Positions 28,034 through 41,299 of a stretch of 64,000 nucleotides of DNA are shown piece after piece. The position numbers and the translations under genes were made by a program. The stretch's first letter is position 1; every line of letters begins with the position of its first letter. The stretch is from Typha latifolia (lineage: Eukaryota; Streptophyta; Magnoliopsida; Poales; Typhaceae), in assembly GCA_019914945.1 (NCBI GenBank), contig CM034100.1, forward strand, positions 14,271,096 to 14,335,095, given 5' to 3'. The notes under the pieces are model-generated. The model was given only the letters and a program-made list of their open reading frames with translations. It was not told the DNA's origin and made no database searches.

Positions 28034-30193
28034 ATGGCATCCATCTCATCCAAAACGAACAGTCCTCCTCTCGCAACTCTTCTTCCCATCTTAATCGTAC
28101 TTTTGGTCGATGGATCTTTCATGGCTCAGTCGCTGGCGGCGAACAGCTCCGGCCCAATCGTGCCGGCGGTGCTAGTCTTCGGCGACTCCATCGTCGACAC
28201 CGGCAACAACAACGAAATAGAGACCATCGTCAAGAGCAACTTTCGGCCGTATGGGAATGATTTCCCCGGTCATATCGCTACCGGGAGGTTCTCCAATGGA
28301 AAGATCGTCTCAGACTTCGTAGGTACGTACGTACGTAACGTGCATGGTAGTACTATAACCTTATTACCTTTTTTCTAAAAAGTTCCTGTGTTTTATAAAA
28401 TAATAATAATACGTTTAATACCCTATTGTTACCATCATAGCACTCTAATGGCCTGACATTACTATGCCAAAACTAATTAACTAGCCATATTTATGAAATT
28501 ATCATAAAACCATTGCTGAGATCTAAAGCAATTTGAATGGCTATATATATGTTGAGATAGGAATACTTTTTTGAAGATTTAATACACAAAGTATATAATT
28601 TTGAGAGCAAAATCATTACATATTCGCTCATTACAAGCATTGATGAGTGTAATTCAAAAGTATTATAGTATCACCTTAAATAAGACTGAACATTTCTTTC
28701 TAGCTTCTTATTTGTTGAAATAAATTTAATCTAATATGATAAATATATATAGGTATTCAAGACAAAATAAACCTATAAGATAGGTATTCTGTGCAAATTC
28801 TCCTTAAATAAATTATAATTTTTATGATAAATATATATTACTTTTTCTGAGTCGGTAAGACTTCAGAAAAAGAAAATTAAAAAAAAAAAAAAAGAACCTC
28901 CGTAGTTTCTTTTCTAGTGAAGGTAATAGCTATATGAACTATCCAAAATTTTTAATTTATTAGGTTTTCTACTTGTTTCTTTGTTTCCAAGATAGAAATC
29001 TTCAATTAGTCTCGGATCAAAGTTATTTAGTTTGAATTTTAATGAAATTATCCTAAGTAGTTGCCTGGCCGGGTTAATACATCAAGAAATTTTGCAGCTT
29101 CAAGCCTTGGTGTGAAGGAGCTATTGCCACCTTATCTTGGAACCAAGCTCCGACCTAATGACCTCCTCACCGGTGTTAGCTTCGCCTCTGCCGGTACCGG
29201 ATTCGATCCCTGGACATCGTCAACTGCAGTAAGTGCTAGATTATTATTATCTTCCTAATTCTCACATTAATTTCTACACTCTCTTTAGGTATCAATCAAT
29301 TAGCTAATAGCTTATATACATATCAGATGGTTATATCAATGGACAAGGAAGTAGAGATGTTCAAGGAGTACAAGGAGAAGATAAGAACCATAGCAGGCGA
29401 GAAGAAGGCGGCGAGAATTATCCACGAGAGCTTGTACATAGTCTGCGCCGGAAGCAACGATGTGAGTCAGTACTTCTTCAGGCGACTAAACATGAGTATA
29501 GCAGATTACAGTGAATCTTTGGTGCAACTTGCTTCAACATTTGTTCAGGTGATCCATTTCTAGATCCCTTTATAATCGTTAAGAATCTTACAACTATCTA
29601 AAATTTAGATAAAGATATGATCAGATTCTATCTACATATCAATTATATTTTCCCCTTCAGGAATTAGCGAACCTTGGGGCGCGGAAAGTGGGCGTCTTCG
29701 GCGTTCCACCGGTCGGCTGTGTGCCGTTTCAAAGAACAGTGGGTGGATTCCGCCGAGATTGTTTTGATGATCGCAATGAACTCTCACAGACGTACAACGC
29801 CAAGTTGATCAAGGAATTGGAAACACTCAACACCAAGCTTAATGGAACAAAATTAGTTTACATTGACATCTACTCCCCCCTACTTGATATAATGCTAAAT
29901 CCCCAGAAATATGGTAAGAATCATCAAAAGGTTAAAACTATTTTAAGTCTTCTTTATTTAACTTGCTATTGGATTATTTCTCAGGATTTAAGGAGTCAAC
30001 AAAGGGTTGCTGCGGTACAGGATTGTTGGAATTTTCAATTTTTTGTAACAGATTTAGCTCGGTTTGTAAGAATACCTCAGAGTATGTATTCTGGGATAGC
30101 TACCACCCCACACAAAGAGCTTATCAAGTCATTGTGGATGAGCTTGTTGAGAAATACCTACCTTTCTTGACTGGTGGAGCGATAAAGGCATGA
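28034..30193 (+). CDS. GDSL esterase/lipase (EXL-like), gene 2
   Basis: Five exons (28034-28322, 29098-29228, 29327-29548, 29661-29913, 29985-30193) encode 367 residues, the same total as GDSL gene 1, with identical intron phases (1, 0, 0, 1) and an exon 2 of exactly 131 bp in both. A signal peptide (core about 14-26) precedes block [13 protein letters not shown] with Ser52, block [15 protein letters not shown], the canonical block [12 protein letters not shown] with Asn184, and WDSYHP with Asp336 and His339. A Cys-rich C-terminal exon (KGCCGTG, FCN..SSVC) is shared with the paralogue. It is a secreted SGNH hydrolase with all catalytic residues present; the substrate is unknown. The first donor sits in a short GTAC repeat. 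It arose from the same ancestor as the gene at 11249; four unrelated genes now separate them. Confidence 0.93.
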
Positions 30194-31014
30194 TACACAT
30201 TGTTGGTTTGTGAGCTCCAGCAAACTTTTGTGTCAGCTATTTATCTAATCTAGTATATAACCTAGTTTTGATTCGCAGCATATCTTATTATCTATTATCT
30301 ATCCACCTCTGGTGCCGTTTGTGAGGGTTATATTATTAGAATGAATAGAGATAGATGTAATGCTTTTAAGATGTAAGGCCTTATTCACTTGTGAAATAAA
30401 ACCAATTCTAGAATATATATTTTAATTTTTAATGCCAAACAAAAGAGCAAATACTATTAGTATAAAATATTTTATTATTTAATTGAATATTAGTATAAAA
30501 AGTAATAATTATCTTTAATGTGACATAAAGTTGATATTAAAGTAACAACGAATAGTAAATTTATAATCAAAATTTGTGACATTTTAAAGCAAATAACTAA
30601 TTCACCCTTGATTGGATATAATATAATAGTAATTAGGTCTTACCTAGAAGTAAAATAGTAATTTAGAATTAGTATTAATTAATTTTTCTAAAGTTGTATG
30701 GAACAAAAGAAAATAGAATGATGAGTTAGCATATCATAAGAAACTAAATTATTATTTAATTACTGCACCAAAATAAGAAAACTTATTTTAGAAGAAGACT
30801 ATTTCATTCCACAAGTAAACAAGGGCTTTAGGAAAGGACAATATAGATCTGTTGAAAATTGAATAAATGTGATATTTACTACCGTTTTTATTTTTTTTAT
30901 CAACTTTTACTTTTCTCAAAAGAAAAAAGGTAATTCACTCTGTGGAATAATGTACTTTTTCCTGTACATGTAAAAAATGTAGGAAAATTCAATTAAATTA
31001 TTTATTTTATAATT

Positions 31015-31085
31015 GCTTCAGCTCTTAGACGAGTTGATAAATTAACATAGCATCAGAGAGAAAGAGCTCTTAAGTTCGAATAACA
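31015..31085 (+). repeat. tRNA-like SINE head (candidate)
   Basis: A segment 'cttagacgagttgataa' resembles a pol III A box (TRGYnnAnnnGG). It is followed about 35 bp later by 'agttcgaataa', resembling a B box (GGTTCGAnnCC). The order and spacing match the tRNA-derived head of a plant SINE or a decayed tRNA. It does not fold as a complete tRNA by eye, and a (TA)n tract follows directly instead of a poly-A tail. Confidence 0.4.
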
Positions 31086-31086
31086 A

Positions 31087-31110
31087 ATATATATATATAT
31101 ATATATATAT
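31087..31110. repeat. (TA)n microsatellite
   Basis: Twelve AT units directly after the tRNA-like segment. Confidence 0.85.
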
Positions 31111-32011
31111 TATCATCTTAAAACTTTGTATATTAAGAAAATCAATTCTGGCTCCATTAAACAAACCAATTCCACAACATAGGTCTTAAGAAAGCAGTCA
31201 GCAAGTTCTAGTTGCTTTTAGGTTATGAACTTGTCTTATTTTGGTTAAACATATAAGAAAAGTATCAAAATGACACGCAGATGGAAGTCCTATGATCTTA
31301 AAATGAGAGTATATGTACATATTGCTTAGCTTCAAAATGTAAGATATGAAATTGGATTTGTTGTTCAAGGATAGTGATATTAATTGAGCAGCATTTGACA
31401 CAAGCAGAGTAATATATTGAAAAGGGCAACTGGCCGTTACAGCTTCGGTCGTGCTTCAAAGGGATCGATCGTATGATGCTGCATTGGCAGATGCATCCGA
31501 CTATGCACCGAACCAAACCCCAATCCAGTTATGGTCCTGCAAAGAGATATTCGCCATTGGCACTATAAAAGGGTAAGGCAAGAGCAAGATAGATTTGTTA
31601 ACACTACCACCATTGTTCAAAATCACCAATACTAGCACAGAATGGAACTTAACTCAGCTGCTACATCTTTATCTAATAGCTAAATAGTTTAGTTTCTACA
31701 AGAAAATTACCTATAAGGCTACAACCATTAGTTTGAAGCTCTGACAAACATGAATCTGATAGAGATAGGGAGAGCATAGTCTGATCTTGTTTAAACTTAC
31801 AACACCAGTTGGGCAATTTTCACAACCATGTCATGATTCTCAGAGAGATGCAGTAAAGAATAGATGGTAATAAAGGGATATGCACAGAAATGCATCTTAA
31901 AATTATTTCTATTTTATATGATGCAGTACATGACAAACTGGAGAACAGAAAATTGTTTTCTTTTCTTTTCTTGCAGACAGAAGAAGATACTTGAGTTGCA
32001 CAGGCGACGTC

Positions 32012-35000
32012 TTAAGAATTTCTCCACCGCAACTCAATTTGAATCCGGCCATTTTTGGAGTCAATTAGATTATACTTCTCGTTGATCCTCTTGTTGCTTA
32101 CAACATCTGCAAGGCCAATCTCCACATAACCAAGTGTTTCCTGCAGAAAGAATTTTTTAGGTGACATGTTGAAATCACTAAGCAAGATAGTATGTTACTT
32201 AGTAACTAACAGATCTTACAAATGACTAATGTATATTAGTGAAACTACCATGCAAATTGCACAAATGTTGTTCAGCAAGGTCACTGCTTCTTTGACAAGA
32301 TACATTTGGCAAGCACAACAAATGTAAACCAAATTTCCAAATTAATGTCAACATTACAAGACAAGAGAAAAGATATATCCTATTGTTGGAAGAAGCTGCT
32401 GGCCTGTTCAATATATAGAGGGAGGGAGGAGGAAACTGAAACCATCTGTTAAAACAACAGGACACCTCAATGTAAAAGAAATGAATAGTTTTAATACCTT
32501 GGAGTGTATTCCAATACTTGGTGGCCTACTAAGGACTTCCACATGCAACTTATCATTTGTAGGTGGTTCCTCGCACATAAACTCAAACTCTTCATCCCAA
32601 CGTGGATCACGATTTTTTTTTATGTGCTGAGTTAGTTAGAGTGAAGGCCAATTTCATTAAATATATAAAATCAGGGGTTAATGTCAGAAGCCAGGTATGT
32701 TTAATTACTAAAATACCTTGGTTTTCTTCTCCTCGCCTTTGAAAAGGATCCTAACATATGGATTTGTGTGATGCTTTCCCTCAACATCTTGAGCTTCATG
32801 AACAGTAACAACAAGCAAACCACCACCTTCTGGTGTACCTTTAGGAGCCTTTTCAACTATATTTGAATCATCACTTACATCGTTCCCAGAATCACCTTCT
32901 TTAAAAGGCTTATATATCAATTGTATGACAACCTGTCCACGCGACTTCTCATTCCGAGCATCGTTAGAATCCATGTTTTTGAGCAAATCAATAGTTAAAG
33001 ATTTTGGCTCGTCAGGAGTAAGGTCTCTTAATGGAATAACATTCATGCCCATCTGCTCATGTTTCCCAACCTGCGCATGTAGAATATTAGTAAATTAATC
33101 ATAGTGAAAATGTATGCGATCAAGTGTATATAAAGTTAATCAGGGTGAGAAGGAAAACTATGCCTGTTCCCAGTCATAGACATGAAGCTCCAAAGCTTGA
33201 GATTCTGGATCTTTTACTGCAAAGGAAAATTCCTCACCCCATTCAGGATTGAGGTTGCTGTGCTTTATGGTCGTCTTCTTTGATGGAAGTCTATCATCAG
33301 TAAGCTTTAATTTCACATATGGATCTGATTTACCCATAAAATCTTTCTTCTTCAGTTTAAGTGCACGAAGAACATTAACATGTAGTATTCCAATGGATTT
33401 CTTCATACCTCTAGAAGTTCAATGATCAATAAAAATATTAATTCTCAGACCCAAGGTGATGTTTCAAAAAACAAAACATAGAATATCATAGTGTAGAATT
33501 ACTCTGTAGGATCCATGATTGGAACTTGTAGGACTTTAGGCCATAGGTACATATTTGCAACCTGAGTCTTGATAGTCTCCTGTAGAGGACTCCATATTGG
33601 TAAATATAAACGATAAAGATAGAGAACAGAAAGTGAAGAATATCTTAACTCTGATAAATTAGTAAGTTGGCCCATTGCAGATATAATGCAGTGGGATTAT
33701 AGTTTTCATGGTCAGTGGAATTGTAGTTTTTGTGGTCAGTGAAATTATAGTTTTTGTGGCCATATGCATGGAACCAAAACATGAACAAGACGTAGTGAAG
33801 CAACAACAGTATATAAAAGGGGAAGTACCTGAACAAATCTGTAAAGACCAGGAATTGACATGACATCTGCTCCAAGAAGTTTCAGTCCAAAGTCAACATG
33901 TGGCTGCAGAGATGAACATTATCACTAATAGGCATGTCAGTGTGCCAAAATTTATTTAAAAAAAAAGGAGTTCCATTTCTTACATACCTTCTCCATGAGA
34001 GAAACAATGATTGTGGCAAAACAAGGAAAGCTATAAACCAGTGGCTTCAATGTAATGCGTGGTAGAGCAAAGACTTGCAAATCTACAACCTATAAATCAT
34101 AAATGGACAGAAGTTTTAAATTTAAACCACAATTCAGAGGCTCTCTAGCTTTTGTGCTCCATATAGGAAACAACAAAGACAAACCTGTGCTGTTGCTTTC
34201 AAGCCAAATGCCTTTACTACAACTGTGACATTAGGATTTCCAGCCCATTTTATTGATGGTTCCATGATAAGCTCTTTCTCCTCTGTTATGTAAACCTTCA
34301 TTCCTGGAAAGATGATCAAAAGTGTAAACTATGAGAGCATATTCTTAAGTAAAAGGGATGGAGTCTCAGAATAAAATCAGCCCTATGTTGTACAAGGTAG
34401 GATAAGGACAACAAAAGTTAGCATTATGGAAAATCAGAAATGTACCAAAAGGCTCAATCATGAATATTTGCATCAACAGTTGAAAGAAAACCAAAAAGAT
34501 TATTTGTATATATAAGGAATCAGTGTAATATCCATGAGTTTGTTATTCGAAATTGCATACCGCAGCTCTATACAAAATTTTATCTTTCTTTAAGTTTTAG
34601 GATAGCCAACAAGCGATCCAATAAAACCTCCTTTATCCAATCTTGGGACCAGTTTTTGAAAGATATGATATTTAGCGCACACAAGCAGATTTCTAGGATA
34701 TCAATACCATAAATATGGACACTATAATATGTTCTGAGTAGTAAGACTTACAGTAAAGAAGATAAGTGATCCATATTAAAGAATTATGGACAGAGGACCT
34801 TTGGAGGAAGCAGCAAAACATATATTCACTTTTCGTTCTCTCCATAAATAAATGGATGCTTATGTTACGCAATGGTGAAATATGCACTTTTAAGATGGTA
34901 AACGTCTCAAAATTAAGTGAATAAGTATTACATGCCTTCTATAAGCAAGAACTCAATTGAGAATCTCATGAAGCAGGTAGTTTCAGACCTCAAGATTTCT

Positions 35001-38000
35001 CTCTAGTTCATAAGAAGAATGAAGCTATTACCTAATCTATAGGTTTCAATAACACATTAAGTCATGCCTAATCATCATAAGATGCATTAAAATGTTTTCT
35101 ACAAGTTCCTTGAAATTAAAATTATATCTAACATTTATAACAGTCAAAAGCTGCATATGACTGTCCACATCATATGCATCCTATAAGATGTTGAGCAACA
35201 ATAAAAGCAAATATATTCAGGTCTTATTTCAAAACAATAATTTTCTGATTTACAGGATCATGACATCATACTAGAGGAGACTAAAGGCAAGCTTTCACAT
35301 CTTTATGGGCAGAAGCAAGTAAAGAATTATGTCATCTGCATTAACTATGGGCAATAGATAGATCTTCAATATAGAAAGTGCAAACCTGCATATAACTGCA
35401 AGGAATAACCAAAATTGGAACCGTAACCAAGAAAAAACTAACCTTGAAAAGTTGGTGGTAGAGAACCTAAGGTCAATGTTTCAAATTCCACTGATTCAAT
35501 TTTGTATTTTGCAGTATTCTCAGCAATAATTGGTTTAGCAATTTCTTTTGCAGTTTTGCATATTGCCTGCAAAATGGGATATTGTTGCAAGTAGTGAATA
35601 ATCACTTGAAGCTTTACATAACTGAGAACTTAATAATAAAATAAATGTCATACAAACCTTATCAAGATAAGGCCACATGAGTTCGATAAACTTGTTTAGC
35701 CAATCAATCTTCAACACAAGAGAGAAAGAGAGTAAATAATTAATGTTGACTGTAAACTTGAATGGACTATAACAATAAGAAATTGCTTTAATTCTACAGA
35801 GTTACTGCATCTACGCACTCTATCAAAGTCTGGATTTTTCACCCAGTGAGGAATTTCAGGAAGCATGCGCTCCAAGGATTTCACATCTAGTTCGACAAGT
35901 GGCCTAACTTTGGGATCCTGATCAAATCATCAATAAAATAATAAGAATAGCTTGTAATCAATGTGGCAAGAAAGGCATCTAAATATTTAAGAACCTAATG
36001 TACAGAATTATTAAGTGAAAGAGATGACCCAACAAATGAAGCTTTCATATAGCTAATTTACATTGCAAATAGAAAATCAGAGACTTATAATTTCTCATAA
36101 TAATTAGAATATTAATAAGGTTAATCTGTCCATTAGGGGTCAACTTTGGTGTAATCATGCAACCACGCGAAGGGTACAGCTGGCATCATGATTTCTTTTT
36201 CAGAAAATTTGTTCCATAAAAATTATCCTATGTGTAACCACAAGCAAAATATCCTTCAGAAATAGGAAAGATATAATTAGTGTAAGATGAATACCCAATA
36301 ACTGTATTCTAGGTGCGCAAAATGTTTACTCGCTCAACTAACATGAAGTCCATAACCATGGCAATGCGTAATCATTTCTCATTTAGGCTTCTCTCTGAAG
36401 ATGTAAAATCATGCAATAATTTAAAAAGGATGTGCTTGGTGGGGACAAAGTTAATAATTCTGTATTCTAAATCATGAAAGTTCACATGTTGCCTTTGTAG
36501 GTCTGGGATTGGGACAAGTTCAAGTATGTTTGTTTTGGGAAAAGAAAGAAATAATTCATAGCTTAGGCAATCAGACAGATAGATTGAGAGCACCAACACA
36601 GATGCTACTGGAGTTCTTTACTTTTCCTTATACTGTTTCAAGATTGACTTTCTTGTCCTTGTATTCACATAATTGTGTATGTTTCCTGTTCTACAGGTAA
36701 CACAACCACTGGATCAAGAAAGAATACCAAATTGTCGACAAAGAGAGATGTTTGTCTCTTACTAAAATGTACGTATTTTTTTAGAACCCTTTCATTTTAA
36801 GAATAACTTTTTTAAATTTAGAATACCACCATTTATCAAAATAACAGCTAAACATTATAATAGCATTATTCAAGAATATAAATATTATCCATCAAAATTA
36901 TATTTTATACCACACACTAATCAATTACTAAATACAAATCTCTAATGGAGGGCTCTTTATTTGGAGCCCAAAGGCTCGAAATATAGAGTCAAGAGCCAGT
37001 ACACTCCAATAAATCAGACTCTATATTTATTATTTAATTAATATAATATATATAATTATATATTATATTTTAAATTACTTAATAAGTCCTGTTAATGTTA
37101 TTACTTTTTAGTAAAAAATATATGGTTAGAAAACTCTCATCGATATCTTTATAATAAGACTAATGTTTAGTAGTTTCAAAAATAATTTTAAATTATTTTT
37201 TTTAATTAAACGTATCGAAATTATATTACACAAAATAAAATTAAAAAATTTAAAATAACTTAAATAATTTAATATTATACTCATTTTAAAGATCTCAATG
37301 AGATCTTTCCAATAGTACTATTTGTTCTTAAAATTGATTAGCAAAACTAATTATATATTCAGTTTAACTAATTAGATTATTTAATAAAAGATATAGACGA
37401 AATTTAAATTTTTGGATTGAGCTTTTGTAGGGCAAAATTGGAATTTTTAAGAGTTAAATAGTACTGGAGCTGGGCTCCAAATTTTTAGATGAGGCTCTAA
37501 ATTTGGAGCTCCATTGTAGCTGGCTCCAAATTTAGAGCCCCATTTGAAGTCCGATTGGAGCTCCACTGGGCTCCAAATTTAGAGTTTTGGAGCCCGGTTG
37601 GAGATGCTCTAATTTACCTCTGGTATTTGTCTCATCAATATACATTATATCAAATCAAGAGTATTATCGTAATTAGATAAAAAAATAAAATATTTTTTCC
37701 ATCTTATCTTTTACTTTATATCATATGAAAGGTAATTATTATATCATTATTCTAGAATATTAGTGAACCTATTCCTATAATAAATTCCTCATTTTGGTAA
37801 TAACAAGTAAGAATTGTTATTCCTATTTCAACCTTATTCCATATGTGAATGAGGCTTTAAGAGTTAATTATACCCAGCTCTCCTAAACTATCACTGTTTT
37901 CTATATATATTTCATAAACCTTTTTTTACCATATAAACTCCCCGATCCAAGAAAGTTCTTAGCTCAGAGAGTCCATATAGTTTTTCTTTTTCTTAATTGA

Positions 38001-39099
38001 GGAGTCTGTGTAGATATTTCTTCTAGTTCAAGAATTTTATGTAGATAATATAAAAATTTAGAGGATGTATGTGAAAAACGATGATAATACAGAAAAGCTA
38101 AGTGTCATTAACCCTTTTTTTAACTTAAGATCAGCATATTTTTACTTATGCTGGCTTTGCAAACCTAAATACCTAGTATATATAGAAACAAATAATTTGC
38201 TCTAATAGTTGGATATTCTCCATCTTTTTCGATCCATTCTGATTACATTAATTACTATTTTTGTTTACTCAATTACAGATACAGATTGAAGCTTTGTAGA
38301 CAAACAGATGACATCTATTTTGCTCGAAAACAGATATATTTCCTTATTCATTATTACCTATTACTAAATGAGCAGTCAATTGGAATAATTTAACAAGTGC
38401 TTAAAGACTTCCTCAAAAGGGTATCAATGATCCAGTCAGAATCAAGCAGATTTAAAGCATTCCTGAGGCCTTACCCGGTGACTGGATGTAAAAAGATATA
38501 ATAATGAACAACTCTAACTAAATGTTCACTAAAAGAATCAACGAAATTTTATGGCAAACAGAAGATATCTGGAATACCCAGGCCCTCAACAATTCAAGGA
38601 TTGGAGAAAGCAATATCTATGCAATCTTAACCCATTTCCAGAGATACTCTTTCAATGTTTCGGAGACACTCCACAATGGCACATCCCTCTAAGTAGTAAA
38701 ACTAATACTGATGCAATTTAATGAACTTTACCAACCAAAGCCTTTTTATCTTCTAAATGCACAAAGAATAGTTCATGATGGTTAATTTTCTTACTAAAGT
38801 TCGTTTTTTATATATCAGTTGATGTTGTTAATAGATGAGAACTCAGTCAATCTTTCACAGATTGCAATAATACGATGCACTATTAGTCACACTATCCATC
38901 TACAGAGCAGAAATTAAAGAAATCGAATGAGAAAATTAACAAGGGGAAATTTTTTGAAACTTTCCAAGAAAAATTGAAGCAGTAGTACCTTAACATCAGT
39001 TGGCTGGTAATAGATGAAGAGATAATACCCAATAACAATCCCCGCCGTGACGCCAAACCCAAATCCAAAGAAACCCAACACAGAACTCAGAAAACCCAT
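32012..39099 (-). CDS. SYT1: Synaptotagmin-1-like protein (TM-SMP-C2A-C2B)
   Basis: Twelve exons, minus strand: 39099-38989, 35917-35819, 35708-35658, 35566-35443, 34303-34185, 34089-33988, 33903-33829, 33579-33503, 33410-33164, 33070-32717, 32626-32498, 32140-32012. The product has 538 residues, close to the plant SYT1 length. An N-terminal hairpin-like membrane segment (about 3-31) precedes an SMP lipid-transfer domain (about 65-250; IKWAGNPNVTVVVKAFGLKA, PHVDFGLKLLGADVMSIPGL). C2A follows from about 256, with acidic loop residues DFMGKSDPY, and C2B from about 425 (GLLVVTVHEAQDVEGKHHTN), ending ELRWRNS. Plant SYT1 tethers ER to plasma membrane and aids membrane repair and stress tolerance. 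C2A loop 3 reads DWEQVGKHE, with Glu where a terminal Asp is common. C2B lacks the acidic Ca-binding set, as usual in this family. Intron 9 has a GC donor (CAG|GCATAG). Intron 1 is about 3 kb and carries a repeat element. Confidence 0.95.
33696..33763. repeat. 24-bp tandem repeat in synaptotagmin intron 7
   Basis: Units start at 33696, 33720 and 33744 and share attatagttttygtggtc-like sequence. There are nearly three copies. Confidence 0.85.
36953..37613. repeat. Candidate non-autonomous DNA element in synaptotagmin intron 1
   Basis: The segment starts 'ggagggctctttatttggagccc' and ends 'ggagcccggttggagatgctc'. Variants of 'gggctccaaatttagag' recur at about 37474, 37526 and 37569, and their inverted form (ctctaaatttggagc) near 37494. 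Both edges carry GAGCCC/GGGCTC words and are bordered by 'ctctaa'. No coding frame. The superfamily is not assigned. Confidence 0.45.
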
Positions 39100-41299
39100 C
39101 TCTCTCTGCCCTCAATCCAAGAGACCCAACAAGAGAAGAAGAAACAAAACTGGAAGAAAAAAAAATTCCCCTTTCCCAAATTTATTTAGACAGAGGAGGC
39201 CCAAAAGAAGAATCAATTGGAGAAAAGGAAAGCGGGCGCCCAAAAAGATCTAAGTTTCTATCAATGGCGTCGAAATCCGCAGCTTTCTCAAGATTGGATC
39301 TTGGGCTATTCCCGCGAAGGAAAGAAGCGTAATGATCAATAAAGATAGGTGGATGGGGTGGCGAGTGCCCATTGAGCTGGGCTTGTCGGCAACGCTCGCA
39401 TTGGATGTGGGGTTTGGTTGTTGGGGAATGGTGATAGCAACCCTTCCAATTTGCAAACGCTCACTGCTTGGGTTATTCAACTTCTGCTATTAATTTATTC
39501 GCTCCCCGGATAACCACCGCTGCTTCTGGATTCAAATCGGCAGTAAATAGGAGGTGGTAATAAAGTAGCGAATAAGTTGTGGGGGGTCAAGAGAAAAAGG
39601 CCTGATCTTATCCGTTTGCGTTATCTATGCTTGGATTATATTAAATTTGTGGTCATAACTCACAAGGCGTTTCATTTTCTCAAAGAACCTAACGGTCGCA
39701 CCACCCCACTCGTCAATCAGAATAAGAGAAAACTTCGGATTAAATATCATAACGGTAAAATTTTGTTTATAATGGTTGTATCATAACGTAACATAAAAGG
39801 TAATAAATAATTCATAGTTAGGTTTGCAATATGATGTAATTCACTTCTAGCGTTATCTTATTCTCTATCCACGTTTCACTTCACTCCTAAATAAGAATAA
39901 GAAATTTATACACAGTGACAGAAATATGAGACAAAGAAAATTTAAATAAGTGATAGATAACGACATATTCTTGAATAAGGCTCCAGTATTGCCGACGTTA
40001 AATTAGAATAGCGCAACTATATAGTATCAAAATGTTTAGCAATTAAATCTTTTAAAAAATATTTAAGAAAAAAGTTACTACCCTCTAAAAACGTCATAGA
40101 ATTAGTCAACGCACCTAAATTTTTTATGCATTTTTTTTACTATATAGCTATGATTAAGAAAATAATTAAGCTGATTGTGGAAGAAAAAAATCTTGGATCA
40201 CCATCAAGTGCATATCTTTGGTTAATTGCAGCAAAAGCCAAGGCAGCGTATAAATAGAATAATTAGTTATCTTAGTTGGCCCCAGGAAACATTAAATGGA
40301 ATATAGTACGGTTTATATATCTACAAAGCAAGAATAGTGACATGAGACTGTGACTGGGTGACACATTATTGAAGTGCCCAAAATATTTTATATTAAAGGA
40401 TGCTTAGTTTGTGGTGATCCTTAGTGCTAAGATTTTGAGAGCAACCTCTCTTATCCTTTTATTAGAGGTTTGCAAGCTGCCATTTTGGCTTAGCTGCTAG
40501 TCTTGCCGACATAACGCCAATGCATTGCATCAGTCCAATAATTTAATAGCACATGCATCTTAAAACAATGATCAACATTAAAACTCTCAGTTAGAGGGAA
40601 AAGAAAATTTAGAAAGATCTACATATCCTAGCAAAGAAATGGAATTGAGACAGGAAATAGCTAGAAAAAAGAAGCTACTTGTCACCTTTTGCTTTGTGAC
40701 CTCTCTTATGCTTTTGCAGGGAATGAAGGAGGTGCATGGGGTTATCTAGAATTCATCAATAAGATCAACAGGAACTTCATAGCGAAAGTGATACAATGAA
40801 GCAGGAAATGGAAAGAATGGTGGATGAAGAGGACTACATCAACAGAACTATACAAGAAAGGTATCTCATTGTCAAAATAAAAACATATTTAAGAACAAAG
40901 GCAGACGTGCAGATGCGGTGCAACTTTTCAGATCTATATAATCAAATTAATATATTCTCTCCACATTCTATAGATGCTTCAATACGAGAAGCATAAGGGA
41001 AGCTATTTTCATGAGACAGACATCACATCACACGATAATTCTTAATGCTGTGAAGAAGGTAGTCTGGCAGCTTAACTGCTTTCTGAGAAGGGGATAATCA
41101 ACTCCTTTCCATTTTATCCATGTCTTGCGTACTGTGCTTTGCTTCTGCAAGTGCCATGTCTTGAAAGGAATAAGATTGATAGGGAAGGAAGCAGCTCTGA
41201 GAAGCCATAGAAAAATCTTTCTGCATATGAGAGATGATCGCCAGTAGTATATGTTTTCACCAAGCTCGATGAAAATTCTGGCATGCTTAGGAAGATAGC
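39100..41299. other. Intergenic between synaptotagmin and RMR genes
   Basis: The first few hundred bases are the leader/promoter of the minus-strand synaptotagmin gene. The remainder is AT-rich without a supported gene. Open frames at 39047-39253, 39250-39480 and 40796-40996 are not convincing, and the last 300 bp are the probable 3' UTR of the RMR gene. Confidence 0.5.

Larger units (their letters stand above)
30194..32011. other. Intergenic; 3' flanks of GDSL gene 2 and the synaptotagmin gene
   Basis: Convergent gene ends with AT-rich spacer. It contains a tRNA-like segment at 31015-31085 and a (TA)n tract at 31087-31110. No protein gene is supported; the 31198-31516 minus frames lack homology. 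Confidence 0.5.

Noticed and set aside
40796..40996. 66-codon plus frame between the synaptotagmin and RMR genes
   Set aside because: No homology, no conserved features, AT-rich context.
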